From the NCBI GenBank assembly GCA_013416445.1, contig JACCER010000003.1, positions 62,001-126,000 on the forward strand: a stretch of 64,000 nucleotides of DNA, read 5' to 3'. Below the pieces are notes generated by a model, which saw nothing but the letters and a program-made list of their open reading frames with translations, was not told where the DNA came from and ran no database searches. The DNA is from Alcaligenaceae bacterium (lineage in GTDB: Bacteria > Pseudomonadota > Gammaproteobacteria > Burkholderiales > Burkholderiaceae_B). Of this stretch, positions 17,319 through 26,177 are shown in pieces (position 1 is the stretch's first letter; every line of letters starts with the position of its first letter). Position numbers and translations under genes: made by a program.

Positions 17319-18494
17319 TCAGGCAGACAGTATTGTCTGTGTCAATTGAGCCCAGAATGCGGCCCCAATGGGAATGGCCTTGTCATTGAATTGGTAGTTG
17401 GCGGTATGTGTAACACAGCCCCCTTCGTCACCCAGGCCATTACCCAGGCGTAAATAAGCGCCTGGCACTTCGTGCATCATGAAGGCGAAATCCTCGCTGC
17501 CCATCATGGGGTTGCGCTCGTGTACGTTTTCTGCGCCAAGCAGTGCGATGGCGACTTGGCGTGCGACGGCAGTCTGCTCTGGGGCGTTGACGAGCACAGG
17601 GTAGCGTTGGCTATAGTCGATGCTGCAGCCTAGTCGATAGCTCTTGGCTTGCGTCTGGATGAAGTCCTGCAGGCGCTGGCCAATAGTTTCACGCACGGTG
17701 GGGTCAAGGGTTCTGATGCCGATCTTGAGTATTGCCGTGTCGGGCACAGTATTGAAGACGGAGCCGCTATTCAAGGCTCCTACAGTGATGACGGCGGACT
17801 TCAGGGCGTCGACCTCACGCGAGACCAGGGTTTGCAAGCCAAGGATGATGCTGGCCGCGCACTGCATGGGATCAATGCCAAAATGTGGCATCGCGCCATG
17901 GGCTGTCTTGCCTGACAATGTGACTACCGCGGTATCGAATGCTGCCATGGCCGGCCCTGCGCTGAACGCCATTTGTCCTACTGGCAGGCCGGGTGTGTTA
18001 TGAAATGCAAAAATCTGATCGCATGGATATTTTTCGAACAGACCATCTTCAATCATGCGCTGTGCGCCACCTTCGTTTTCTTCAGCGGGTTGGAATATAA
18101 GATTCAATGTGCCATTGAAATTGACACTTTCTGCCAGATACCGAGCGGCGCAAAGCAGAATGGCGGTGTGACCATCATGGCCGCAGGCGTGCATTTTTCC
18201 TGGTATGGTGCTTGCATAGGGCAGGCCAGTGGCCTCGTGGATTGGCAAGGCATCCATGTCGGCGCGAATACCTAGACGCGCCGGGCCATTGCCCTTGCGC
18301 AATTGGCCTACTACGCCTGTGATGCCTAAGCCGCGCTCTACGGTATAACCCCAACGTTCAAGGCATTCCGCTACCAGGCTGCTGGTACGTTCTTCTTCGT
18401 AGGCCAGTTCTGGATAGGCATGAATTTTCCGCCGAATGTCTACCATTTCGGGGGAGATTTTCTCGATTTGTTGAATAATGTCTGATTTGTACAT
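17319..18494 (-). CDS. M20 family amidohydrolase (hippurate/N-acyl amino acid hydrolase type)
   Basis: A 391-residue metallopeptidase-like hydrolase of the M20D subfamily, which cleaves N-acyl amino acids (hippurate, N-acetyl amino acids). Metal ligands are visible in ADMDALPIHEATG and HACGHDGHTA. The EENEGGAQRMIEDGLF block carries the catalytic glutamate pair. A GAMPHFGIDP segment belongs to the dimerisation domain and GSEDFAFM carries the late metal/active-site region. No signal peptide is seen, so it is cytoplasmic. It is first in the minus-strand unit with the Bug gene and divergent from an Lrp/AsnC regulator, fitting scavenging of an acylated amino acid. Confidence 0.9.
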   Translation of the reverse strand: MYKSDIIQQIEKISPEMVDIRRKIHAYPELAYEEERTSSLVAECLERWGYTVERGLGITGVVGQLRKGNGPARLGIRADMDALPIHEATGLPYASTIPGKMHACGHDGHTAILLCAARYLAESVNFNGTLNLIFQPAEENEGGAQRMIEDGLFEKYPCDQIFAFHNTPGLPVGQMAFSAGPAMAAFDTAVVTLSGKTAHGAMPHFGIDPMQCAASIILGLQTLVSREVDALKSAVITVGALNSGSVFNTVPDTAILKIGIRTLDPTVRETIGQRLQDFIQTQAKSYRLGCSIDYSQRYPVLVNAPEQTAVARQVAIALLGAENVHERNPMMGSEDFAFMMHEVPGAYLRLGNGLGDEGGCVTHTANYQFNDKAIPIGAAFWAQLTQTILSA

Positions 18495-18585
18495 GTATAG
18501 GCTTGTTGGCTGAGGTTAAGGCTAATGGTTGGCATGGCGGACGCGTCTATGCTTGTTGTCGTTATGCCGCGTCGCACAAATACCT

Positions 18586-18620
18586 TTTCGAAATGGATTG
18601 TAAATTTTTCCATTCGAAAT
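18586..18620. promoter_or_regulatory. Candidate Lrp-type operator in divergent promoter region
   Basis: TTTCGAAATGGA (18586-18597) faces TCCATTCGAAAT (18609-18620) as an imperfect inverted repeat in a distinctly AT-rich stretch. It lies between the M20 hydrolase start (18494) and the Lrp/AsnC start (18752). Lrp-family proteins often bind such AT-rich dyads next to their own gene. The rest of this 257-base gap contains further AT-rich sequence but no gene. Confidence 0.4.
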
Positions 18621-18751
18621 AAATTATCAAATTTATCCGGTTATAGTCTAATAAATAGAAAATATATCTAATATATTTGTTTTTCTAAGAATTTTTAAGT
18701 TGCGTCTGCCAGGAATGCTTCCCATGCATCGCATTGTTACTGAGGAGAGCC

Positions 18752-19213
18752 ATGCTCGATCGAATTGATAAGCTGATTTTGTTGCATTTGCAGCGCGATG
18801 CGTCCCTCTCGCTGCATCAACTGAGCGAGTTGGTTCATCTGTCTTCTACGCCTTGTTGGCGCAGGGTGCAAAGGTTGGAACAAGAGGGTTATATACGGGC
18901 GCGGGTGGCCATACTAGAGCCTGAAAAACTCAATGTGGGTGTTACCGTTTTTGTTGCTATCCGCACCACGCAGCACAATGATCAATGGATGAAAAAATTG
19001 TGCAGCATAGTCGAAGAAATCCCGGAAATCGTCGAGTTTTATCGTATGAGCGGCGACACTGATTACCTGATGCGTGTCGTCGTACCTGATGTCAATGGCT
19101 ATGATCGCATCTATAAACGCCTGGTCAGCAGTCTGGATTTTGCTGGCGTTTCGTCCAGCTTTGCCATGGAGCAAATCAAGTACACCACGGCGCTGCCTCT
19201 GGATTACGTCTGA
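18752..19213 (+). CDS. Lrp/AsnC family transcriptional regulator
   Basis: A 153-residue DNA-binding regulator, the normal size of the family. The winged helix-turn-helix is at the N-terminus (DRIDKLILLHLQRDASLSLHQLSELVHLSSTPCWRRVQRLEQEGYI), and the RAM ligand-binding domain follows, with GDTDYLMRVVVPDV and the terminal YTTALPL. ATG 18752 is chosen because GAGGAG precedes it; an in-frame ATG 18 bases earlier lacks this. It is divergent from the M20 hydrolase-Bug-FAD gene group, so local control by an amino-acid ligand is the simplest reading. Confidence 0.92.
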   Translation: MLDRIDKLILLHLQRDASLSLHQLSELVHLSSTPCWRRVQRLEQEGYIRARVAILEPEKLNVGVTVFVAIRTTQHNDQWMKKLCSIVEEIPEIVEFYRMSGDTDYLMRVVVPDVNGYDRIYKRLVSSLDFAGVSSSFAMEQIKYTTALPLDYV

Positions 19214-19268
19214 CCGAGGCTTTGTGGCAAGTGGTTTTGGGTACGCCGAGGCGCAGCGTGAAAATAAA

Positions 19269-19303
19269 AGCCCGCCAAGTGCAATAACGCACATTGGCGG
19301 GCT
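19269..19303. terminator. Bidirectional terminator between lrp-like gene and topB
   Basis: AGCCCGCCAA (19269-19278) pairs with TTGGCGGGCT (19294-19303), with GTGC/GCAC extending the stem inside. An AAAATAAAA run on the left and the convergent gene arrangement support termination of the topB transcript, and possibly of the regulator transcript. Confidence 0.7.
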
Positions 19304-19324
19304 GCAGCAGGTAATCGCTGTTAT

Positions 19325-22024
19325 TTAAAACGGTGGATCATCAGCGTTTACGTCAGCCGCTGCAGTTGCCGTCTTTGCGGCTTTCTTTGCTGCCGTCTTG
19401 CTGGCTGCTTTCTTGGCGGCTGTTTTAGTTGCTGTTTTGCTTGCCACCTTTTTCACCGCTGTTTTTGTGGCTGCTTTGGTAGCGGCTTTTTTTACTGCCG
19501 TCTTTGCTGCCGTTTTGGTAGCGGTTTTTGTTGCAGTCGCCTTCTTGGCCGCTGTTTTACTGCCTGGTTTTTCAGGTCGGGGCTCGAATTCAAACCCTAC
19601 TTTGCCATCAGCCTGCTTGGACAGATACGCCTTGAACTTCCGGTTGGTGCGGCTGGACACAAAGCCGTCGAGTAAGTCGGTTTTACCCGTAGATAGCAAT
19701 TTTTCTATTTGTTGTGGGGTGATTTCTTGCTGCAATATCATTTTTCCGCTACGGAAAGTGCAGGACTTTTCGGGTCCGACCGATTTTTCGCATACATAAT
19801 TCATGCCGTGGTCGTAAACGTTGCCACCGCATTTCGGACAAGGTCCCAATGATGTCTGCCCTGAGAAATCCACTGGCTCCGTATCGTTTTCGTCTTTCTG
19901 GCCGAAATCGAATTCGAGCTTGTATTCGTCGGTAATTCGTAGCAGCGCTGCAAATGGGCGCCCCATTTTGCTGATGAAGCCAGGCAATGGGCCCAACTCA
20001 CGCTTGCTTAGCAGTTCTTCGACCTCGGGGATTTCGAAGGTGCGCCCGCCTGGATGCTTGCCTATGGAAAAATCGCAGGCAGTGCAGGCGTAACGCCGAT
20101 AGTTTTCTTTTACGACGGCCCCGCATTTTGGGCAGGGCGTGCTGAGCGTGGCGTAGTCGCCCGGTACGGTGTCGCGCTCGTATTCTTTCGCGCGCTTGAC
20201 GATTACCTGTGTCATTTGCGCGATTTCACGCATGAATTCGTCGCGGTCCATTTCGCGCTGTTCGATTTTCTTCAGGCGGTGTTCCCATTCACCTGTCAGT
20301 TCGGGCGAGGTCAGTTCGTTTACACCCAGACCTGATAGCAGCGTCATCAACTGACGCGCCTTGGCGCTGGGGATAAGATCGCGGCCTTCGCGGCGCAGAT
20401 AGCCTTCGTTGAGCAGGCCTTCGATAATCGAGGCACGCGTGGCAGGTGTGCCCAGGCCCCGCTCGGACATGGCTTCGCGCAAGGCCTCGTCGTCGACCAG
20501 TTTGCCTGCCCCTTCCATGGCCGACAGCAGCGTGGCTTCGTTAAAGCGCGCAGGCGGCTTGGTGGCCAGCCCCTTGGCCTCGATGTCTTCGGTCTTGACC
20601 TGTTCCCCGTCGGATACGGCCACCAGATTGGTGTCGTCGCCTTGAGCTTCGCGGCCATAGATTGCCAGCCAGCCAGGCGCCACCAGCACCTTGCCTTCGG
20701 TTTTGAAATGATGGCCGGAAACTTCGGTAATGCGTGTAGTCAGGCGAAATTCGGCGGGTGGGAAAAATACAGCCAAAAAGCGTTTGGTGATCAGTTCGTA
20801 GATTTTGCTTTCGGCTTCGCTAAGTTCGCGCGGAATCTGCAGCGTAGGAATAATGGCGAAGTGATCCGAGACTTTTTTATTGTCGAAGATGCGTCGATTC
20901 GGCTTGACCCAGTTTTGCTTGCATACGGTTTCGGCAAATGGCTGCATGCTTGCTGCGGCGGAAGACCCGCCTTCAGCCAAGGCAGCCATGGTTTCCTGGA
21001 CGGTTTGTATGTAGTCTTCAGGCAGGTAGCGCGAGTCGGTACGTGGGTAGGTCAGGGCCTTGTGGCGCTCGTATAGCGTTTGTGCCAGTCCCAAGGTGGT
21101 TTTGGCTGAAAAGCCGAAACGCGAGTTGGCTTCGCGTTGCAGCGAGGTCAGGTCAAACAGCGCCGGCGACATTTGTGTGGACGGCTTGGATTCCTCGGTG
21201 ACATGCCCCGGTTGATCACGGCAGGCGGCAACGATGGTTTGCGCCGCAGCCTGTGACCAAAGGCGGGAGTCGCGCCGTTCTGGGTCGCGTTCGTCTTTGG
21301 TGAATTTGGGGTCAAACCAGCGGCCAGTGTAAAAACCGGCGGCCGCCACAAAGTTGGCATGCACTTCCCAGTAGTCGCGCGACACAAACTTGCGTATGCG
21401 TTCTTCGCGCTCGGCCACGATGGCCAGTGTTGGGGTCTGGACACGTCCGACTGGCGTCTTGAAAAAACCGCCATCTTTGCTGTTGAAGGCGGTCATGGCC
21501 CGTGTGCCGTTGATGCCTACCAGCCAGTCGGCTTCGGCGCGTGAACGGGCGGCGGCCTCTAGGGGTTTCATGGTGTCGTCGTCGCGCAGGTTGGCAAAGG
21601 CTTCGCGGATGGCGGCCTGGGTCATGGAGCGTAGCCATAGCCGCGTGACTGGCTTTTTTACACCGGAAAACTGCACAATATAACGGAAGATAAGTTCGCC
21701 CTCGCGCCCCGCGTCGCAGGCGTTGATGACGGCGCCCACATCTTTGCGCTTCAGGAGCTTGACCAATAGCTTAAGCCGCTCGGTGGAGCGCTTGTCGGTG
21801 GGGCCCAGTTCGAACTGAGGTGGAATGACCGGCAAATGGGCGAAGCTCCATTTGCCACGCACGGGATCGTTGGGCGCTACCAGGCTGAGCAAGTGCCCGA
21901 TGCTGGAAGCAAGCACATATTGCTCGCTTTCAAAATAGTCGCCTTCCCTGGTGAATCCTCCCAGGGCGCGGGAGATGTCTAGAGCCACCGAGGGTTTCTC
22001 GGCAATAATGAGCGTTTTATTCAT
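19325..22024 (-). CDS. topB: DNA topoisomerase III with histone-like tail
   Basis: Type IA topoisomerase of 899 residues, well above the 653 of E. coli TopB. The TOPRIM start MNKTLIIAEKPSVALDIS, the acidic DAGREGE at 104-110 and the active-site region ALTYPRTDSRY with Tyr at about 326 are intact. Two C-terminal zinc-ribbon-like cysteine clusters follow (CPKCGAVVKENYRRYACTAC and CPKCGGNVYDHGMNYVCE). The last 75 residues are a low-complexity Lys/Ala/Thr tail resembling histone H1-like proteins. Neighbouring smg (25.6 kb) recalls the dprA-smg-topB order of related bacteria, here interrupted by other genes. It unlinks DNA during replication and recombination. Confidence 0.95.
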   Translation of the reverse strand: MNKTLIIAEKPSVALDISRALGGFTREGDYFESEQYVLASSIGHLLSLVAPNDPVRGKWSFAHLPVIPPQFELGPTDKRSTERLKLLVKLLKRKDVGAVINACDAGREGELIFRYIVQFSGVKKPVTRLWLRSMTQAAIREAFANLRDDDTMKPLEAAARSRAEADWLVGINGTRAMTAFNSKDGGFFKTPVGRVQTPTLAIVAEREERIRKFVSRDYWEVHANFVAAAGFYTGRWFDPKFTKDERDPERRDSRLWSQAAAQTIVAACRDQPGHVTEESKPSTQMSPALFDLTSLQREANSRFGFSAKTTLGLAQTLYERHKALTYPRTDSRYLPEDYIQTVQETMAALAEGGSSAAASMQPFAETVCKQNWVKPNRRIFDNKKVSDHFAIIPTLQIPRELSEAESKIYELITKRFLAVFFPPAEFRLTTRITEVSGHHFKTEGKVLVAPGWLAIYGREAQGDDTNLVAVSDGEQVKTEDIEAKGLATKPPARFNEATLLSAMEGAGKLVDDEALREAMSERGLGTPATRASIIEGLLNEGYLRREGRDLIPSAKARQLMTLLSGLGVNELTSPELTGEWEHRLKKIEQREMDRDEFMREIAQMTQVIVKRAKEYERDTVPGDYATLSTPCPKCGAVVKENYRRYACTACDFSIGKHPGGRTFEIPEVEELLSKRELGPLPGFISKMGRPFAALLRITDEYKLEFDFGQKDENDTEPVDFSGQTSLGPCPKCGGNVYDHGMNYVCEKSVGPEKSCTFRSGKMILQQEITPQQIEKLLSTGKTDLLDGFVSSRTNRKFKAYLSKQADGKVGFEFEPRPEKPGSKTAAKKATATKTATKTAAKTAVKKAATKAATKTAVKKVASKTATKTAAKKAASKTAAKKAAKTATAAADVNADDPPF

Positions 22025-22086
22025 GAGTTTCCAGTAACTGCATTTCAGCAGCAGTAGCGCGGATGATACGAGGTGATAAACGCACT

Positions 22087-24591
22087 ATGCAAGTCAGGTG
22101 TCACAAAAACGGCCCGGTGTCCGGGAATAGGTGGGCGGGTTTCCTGCAAAAATCAGCGCTTTCGCTAGCAGTATTATTGCTGGCGAGCGCCGCCATCTGT
22201 TGGGTTGCCGCCAATTGGGCACAGGCTAGCGCCTTCCAGAAACTGGCTGGCGCACAGGCCGTGCTGATCGCGCTTGTTTTAATAACTTGGCGGCTAGTGT
22301 ACGTGTCTGGCACTAGCCAGCGCCAGAATTTTTCCGTATCTGCCCATATAACGGGTTTGGCCGCCGTGGCTACAGGCGCATTGTTGGCGCTTGTAGGCCA
22401 AATATATCAGACTGGCGCCGACCCTTGGCAGCTCTTCCTGTTGTGGGCGCTGTTATTGCTACCCTGGCTGCTGGTCATGCGCACCGTATTCCTGGCCTTG
22501 TTGGGTGTGGTGTTGCTGAATGTGGCAGCGGGTTTGTACCTGGATATTCACAGCACTTCGTTTTGGTGGGGGGCATCGTCCTGGGCCCTTGCCAGTGTGC
22601 TGCTGGCCTTGCTTAACCTGGTACTGTTGGTTTTATGGGAATACAGCATTGCCCTGCTGGACGATCGCTGGCGTATTGGGCCGCGTGTTGTAGGCGCCGG
22701 CGTTTTATTCTGGGTGGTGACGGCTGGGTGGGCCTGGCTGGATGACGGCATGAATGCTGTGGTTCTGGCTATGCCGGGCCTGATGGTGTGCGCGCTGGGG
22801 TATTGGGTATACACCCGGAAACGGCCAGACCTGGCGCTGGTCAGCCTGGCCGCGCTGGCGGCGTATTGCCAGATTGTTATCGTGCTGCTCAGCTGGATAG
22901 ACGACGGGATGGGCTTGTTGCTGATCTCTTTTCCACTCATCGTGATGGCAGGGCTGCTGCTGCGTCACCTGATTGGTCTGGTTGGGCCCGTAAAGCCCGA
23001 TTCCGAGACGAAGGACCAGAAGGCGGCTCGGGGGAAAGAACCCTGGTTCTTCAGCGTGGTGCGTCTGGTCATCATGGGTATTACCACCAGCCTGGTGGTT
23101 GCCTTGCCGTTTATCTCCATGAATTTGGCGGCCAAAGAGGTCTGGCCGGTGGGCGCTGTGCTGGGAGCAGGCGGGCTATTGCTCTTTCGTCTAGGCCGTG
23201 GGGATATCTTGCGCGAGTTGGGTACGACCTTGATGGCGGCCGGTGTGTTTATGGTAAGCGCTGGTTTATTGCTTACCAGCCCTGGGCAGCCTGATATCAG
23301 GGTCGTTGGGTTGTGGGCCATGGCGACGGCGCTATATGTGCTTGCCGCAAGCCCGGTATTGCGATTCGTATGTGCGTTCCTGGCGATTGCTACGGGGCTG
23401 ATGCTGACCTGGTCAGGTCCGGGGGAGTACGCAATTTTCGAATTATTCGATCTGGGCGACAGTGCGGAAATGTGGCAGGTGTATTTGCGCCTGTGCTTGC
23501 TGGCGGCTGCTGCGATTCTGGTATGGGTGGGGGGCTCGCGCCGTGCCGAGCCCGCCTTTTGGGCGCCATTGGGATGGGCACTGGTTTGTGGCGCCCAAGC
23601 AATGGCGTGGCTGGCTCCTGTGCCGGCCCTGTATGGCTGGTCTAGCACTCAGTCAGCGCTGCTGGTGCTTTGGCTGGCTTGTGCGGTGTTGCCGGTACTG
23701 TTGCTGGGGGCGTTGCTGTGGTCGCAACGCGCTTTGTCCAAGATGGTGCGCCTGGGGGCGACGCTGGCTTTGGCTGTGGCCTGCGTGGGCTGGATGGGCG
23801 CACCGGGCATTGCTTTGGCGCTGGCATGGCTGATACTGGGTTACGCCTTGGGTAGGCGCACCTTGCTGGTATTTGGCGTGGTGGCGCTGCTGGCTTATTT
23901 GGCGCGCTTTTATTACCAACTGGATTCCACGCTGTTGCAAAAATCCTTGGTGCTGGGCCTGACGGGCGCCTGGTTGCTGTTGTCGTGGCTGGTCTTGAAT
24001 AAGCTGGCGGGCAGGTCGGCTCAGCGGCTTGTGCCGCCTGTGCGCAGCCCGGAATCGCGATCGTGGCGTGTGGTCGGCCTGCTGGCCGGGTTGGCGCTGA
24101 TACTGGTGGTGGTAAACACAGGCATCTATCAGCGCGAACAAATTCTGGCAACGGGGCAACGGGTTGTACTGGCTTTGGCGCCAGTTGATCCTCGCTCGCT
24201 GATTCAGGGCGATTACATGGCGCTGCGCTTCGAGGCTGCCAATCAGTTGCAAACCCTGCTTGCCAGGGGGCCCACAGCACTTGCCGAGCAAATCAAGCGG
24301 CAGCAGCGGGGCTACCTGGTATTGCAGCCCGATGCGCAGGGCGTGCATCGCGTGGTGTCGGTGCTGGCTGATTATCCTGGACGGGTGCAAGATGGCACGA
24401 GGCCTGGCCAGCTTATACTGGAATTCCGCCTTAGAAATCGCAAGGTCAAAATTGTGACTGACGCCTGGTTTTTTCCAGAAGGGCAGGCCGCAAGTTTTGA
24501 ACGTGCGCGCTATGGTGAATTTCGAGTCGACAGCAAAGGAACCGGGCTGTTAACCCACATGCTGGATGATAGGCAGAACGTATTGCCCTAA
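22087..24591 (+). CDS. DUF2157 / GDYXXLXY domain membrane protein
   Basis: A large inner-membrane protein of about 834 residues with roughly twenty hydrophobic helices. The N-terminal helices match the DUF2157 pattern (ending SAAICWVAANWAQ). The middle resembles DUF4401-type membrane blocks. The C-terminal 150 residues form a soluble domain carrying the name-giving motif as DPRSLIQGDYMALRFE. In many bacteria the DUF2157/DUF4401 and GDYXXLXY parts are separate genes, so this is a fused form. GAGGTGAT lies ten bases before ATG 22087; an in-frame ATG at 22063 is an alternative. The function is not known. It is divergent from topB and convergent with gluQRS. Confidence 0.8.
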   Translation: MQVRCHKNGPVSGNRWAGFLQKSALSLAVLLLASAAICWVAANWAQASAFQKLAGAQAVLIALVLITWRLVYVSGTSQRQNFSVSAHITGLAAVATGALLALVGQIYQTGADPWQLFLLWALLLLPWLLVMRTVFLALLGVVLLNVAAGLYLDIHSTSFWWGASSWALASVLLALLNLVLLVLWEYSIALLDDRWRIGPRVVGAGVLFWVVTAGWAWLDDGMNAVVLAMPGLMVCALGYWVYTRKRPDLALVSLAALAAYCQIVIVLLSWIDDGMGLLLISFPLIVMAGLLLRHLIGLVGPVKPDSETKDQKAARGKEPWFFSVVRLVIMGITTSLVVALPFISMNLAAKEVWPVGAVLGAGGLLLFRLGRGDILRELGTTLMAAGVFMVSAGLLLTSPGQPDIRVVGLWAMATALYVLAASPVLRFVCAFLAIATGLMLTWSGPGEYAIFELFDLGDSAEMWQVYLRLCLLAAAAILVWVGGSRRAEPAFWAPLGWALVCGAQAMAWLAPVPALYGWSSTQSALLVLWLACAVLPVLLLGALLWSQRALSKMVRLGATLALAVACVGWMGAPGIALALAWLILGYALGRRTLLVFGVVALLAYLARFYYQLDSTLLQKSLVLGLTGAWLLLSWLVLNKLAGRSAQRLVPPVRSPESRSWRVVGLLAGLALILVVVNTGIYQREQILATGQRVVLALAPVDPRSLIQGDYMALRFEAANQLQTLLARGPTALAEQIKRQQRGYLVLQPDAQGVHRVVSVLADYPGRVQDGTRPGQLILEFRLRNRKVKIVTDAWFFPEGQAASFERARYGEFRVDSKGTGLLTHMLDDRQNVLP

Positions 24592-24615
24592 CCCGGATGG
24601 GGTTGGTGCGATGGG

Positions 24616-24647
24616 TGTCGAATTACGCGCTTTGCGTCAATCCGACA
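24616..24647. repeat. Short inverted repeat, TGTCGRATTA family (imperfect)
   Basis: TGTCGAATTACGC on the left faces GCGTCAATCCGACA on the right around a short loop. It lies in the 81-base gap between two convergent genes (membrane protein and gluQRS). It resembles the copies near 5.0, 28.1, 37.9, 43.7 and 55.1 kb, but its arms are less exact. Confidence 0.6.
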
Positions 24648-24672
24648 AAACCACCGTGGCAAGAGCGCCAGC

Positions 24673-25545
24673 TTATGCCAGGCAGCGTATATTGAAGCGG
24701 CGCGCCCATTGCTCTTGGGCCGTCTGCCAGAACGCATACGGGCTGGTTTCTGGCAGCGCCAGGAAGCCCAGTGCCTGCCATGCCTTGTTCAGTGTCGGCA
24801 TGGCATGGGCAAGGTCCAGTGCTACGGCGTGGTTTTGTTTCGACAGTTTGCGCCCGGCCTGGTCCAGCAATAACGGTATGTGCATGGTGCTGGGGTAGTC
24901 GATGCCAAGGCTGCGGGCCAGCATTTGTTGTCGGGCGGTCGAGTCCAGCAGGTCGGCGCCGCGCACGATATCGGTGATGCCCTGGTCGCCATCGTCTATG
25001 ACCACCACCAGCTGGTAGGCCCACACACCGTCGGCGCGCTTGACGATGAAGTCGCCGACTTCGGTGGCGACGTCTTGTTGTTGCGGGCCATGCCAGCGAT
25101 CGTGAAAATATTCTGTGCCTGGCGCTGCCTTGAAGCGCCAGGCACGCGCCTGGCGGCCAGCTGGCAGGCCATTGCGACAGGTACCCTGGTATGGCCCCCA
25201 AGAGAGCTCCTGGCGCGTGCAGGCGCAGCCATACAGCAAGTTTTGTTCGGCCAGCCTATTGAATGTGGCCTGGTACAGAGCATGGCGCTGCGATTGCCAG
25301 ACGGGGCTTTCGTCCCATTGCATGCCCAGGGCCTGCAACTGTTGCATGATGATGCGGTCTGCACCGGGCACGACGCGTGGCGTATCGATATCTTCGATAC
25401 GCAATAACCATTGCCCTTTATGCGCCCTGGCATCCAGAAAGCTGGCCATGGCGGTAAGTAGCGAGCCGTCGTGCAACACTCCGCTGGGGCTGGGCGCAAA
25501 ACGCCCCCTATAGGAGGATTTACCGCCAGGTACGGGTAGTGCCAT
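24673..25545 (-). CDS. gluQ: Glutamyl-Q tRNA(Asp) synthetase
   Basis: A 290-residue truncated paralogue of glutamyl-tRNA synthetase that attaches glutamate to queuosine in tRNA(Asp). The catalytic core begins [29 protein letters not shown], with LHDGS in place of the HIGH motif, as usual for GluQ enzymes. [10 protein letters not shown] marks the zinc-binding insertion. RKLSKQNHA is the KMSKS counterpart. It lacks the anticodon-binding domain, as expected. The ATG at 25545 is preferred; the open frame runs 106 codons further upstream, but that part is antisense to smg and not family-like. Smg is 17 bases upstream on the same strand. Confidence 0.93.
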   Translation of the reverse strand: MALPVPGGKSSYRGRFAPSPSGVLHDGSLLTAMASFLDARAHKGQWLLRIEDIDTPRVVPGADRIIMQQLQALGMQWDESPVWQSQRHALYQATFNRLAEQNLLYGCACTRQELSWGPYQGTCRNGLPAGRQARAWRFKAAPGTEYFHDRWHGPQQQDVATEVGDFIVKRADGVWAYQLVVVIDDGDQGITDIVRGADLLDSTARQQMLARSLGIDYPSTMHIPLLLDQAGRKLSKQNHAVALDLAHAMPTLNKAWQALGFLALPETSPYAFWQTAQEQWARRFNIRCLA

Positions 25546-25562
25546 GAGAGCAGGGGTGGTGG

Positions 25563-26024
25563 TTAGTGCGACAAGCGCTTGGAGTCGTCGGCCAGCAGTT
25601 CTTCGAATACCAGATGGTCGACTTCGGCTTCCTGGCTCCAGAGCACCATTAATGCGATGATCTTGATTTTGGCCAGAGATATGGGTGATTCTGTGGTGGC
25701 TTGCGCGCACTCGACAAGAATTTCGCGCAGCGCGGCCGGCAGTACGCCGGAATTTTCCAGGAAAGTAATGAAGCCTATGGCTTCGGTGCCTAGTGTTTGG
25801 TATTCGTGGCTGGTGAAAACGCGCAGGCTGTCGCCTTGCGGGGTTTTGGCCAATTCGCCACATTGCTCGGTGGCTTGAGCAAGCCTGTGCAGCCAGCCCA
25901 GGGCGTCGTTGATGTCTTCGTGTTCGAAACCTACGGCAGCCAGCTTGTGCGCAAGTACATCAGCCTCGGGGCATGCTTGCGGTGTATAGTAAGTTTCGAA
26001 TAAATAAACCAATATGTCGAACAT
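25563..26024 (-). CDS. smg: Smg family protein (DUF494)
   Basis: A 153-residue protein matching the Smg/DUF494 family in length and composition. The start [13 protein letters not shown] and the end [20 protein letters not shown] are typical. It is acidic, cytoplasmic and of unproven function; in proteobacteria it commonly sits between dprA and a topoisomerase gene. Here topB is close by (19.3-22 kb) on the same strand, but gluQRS and the DUF2157 gene lie between, and dprA is not present. It is divergent from the D-threonine-aldolase-like gene. Confidence 0.92.
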   Translation of the reverse strand: MFDILVYLFETYYTPQACPEADVLAHKLAAVGFEHEDINDALGWLHRLAQATEQCGELAKTPQGDSLRVFTSHEYQTLGTEAIGFITFLENSGVLPAALREILVECAQATTESPISLAKIKIIALMVLWSQEAEVDHLVFEELLADDSKRLSH

Positions 26025-26177
26025 ATGCGATTCCGGTTGCCGTTTGCGAGAGTCTTTGCGTTTGCGAAAGTCAGTGAATAGATAAAAGCTTAACCGGTAA
26101 AGTTAGTGATGACTTTACGCTGATTTGCCGTTCCGGGCAAATCAGCCTGCAGCTCAATCCGACTTAAAGGGGTGTTT

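Noticed and set aside
25546-25863. N-terminal 106-codon extension of gluQRS
   Set aside because: The extension is antisense to smg, Arg/His-rich and unlike any GluQ enzyme. The family start is at MALPVPGG.
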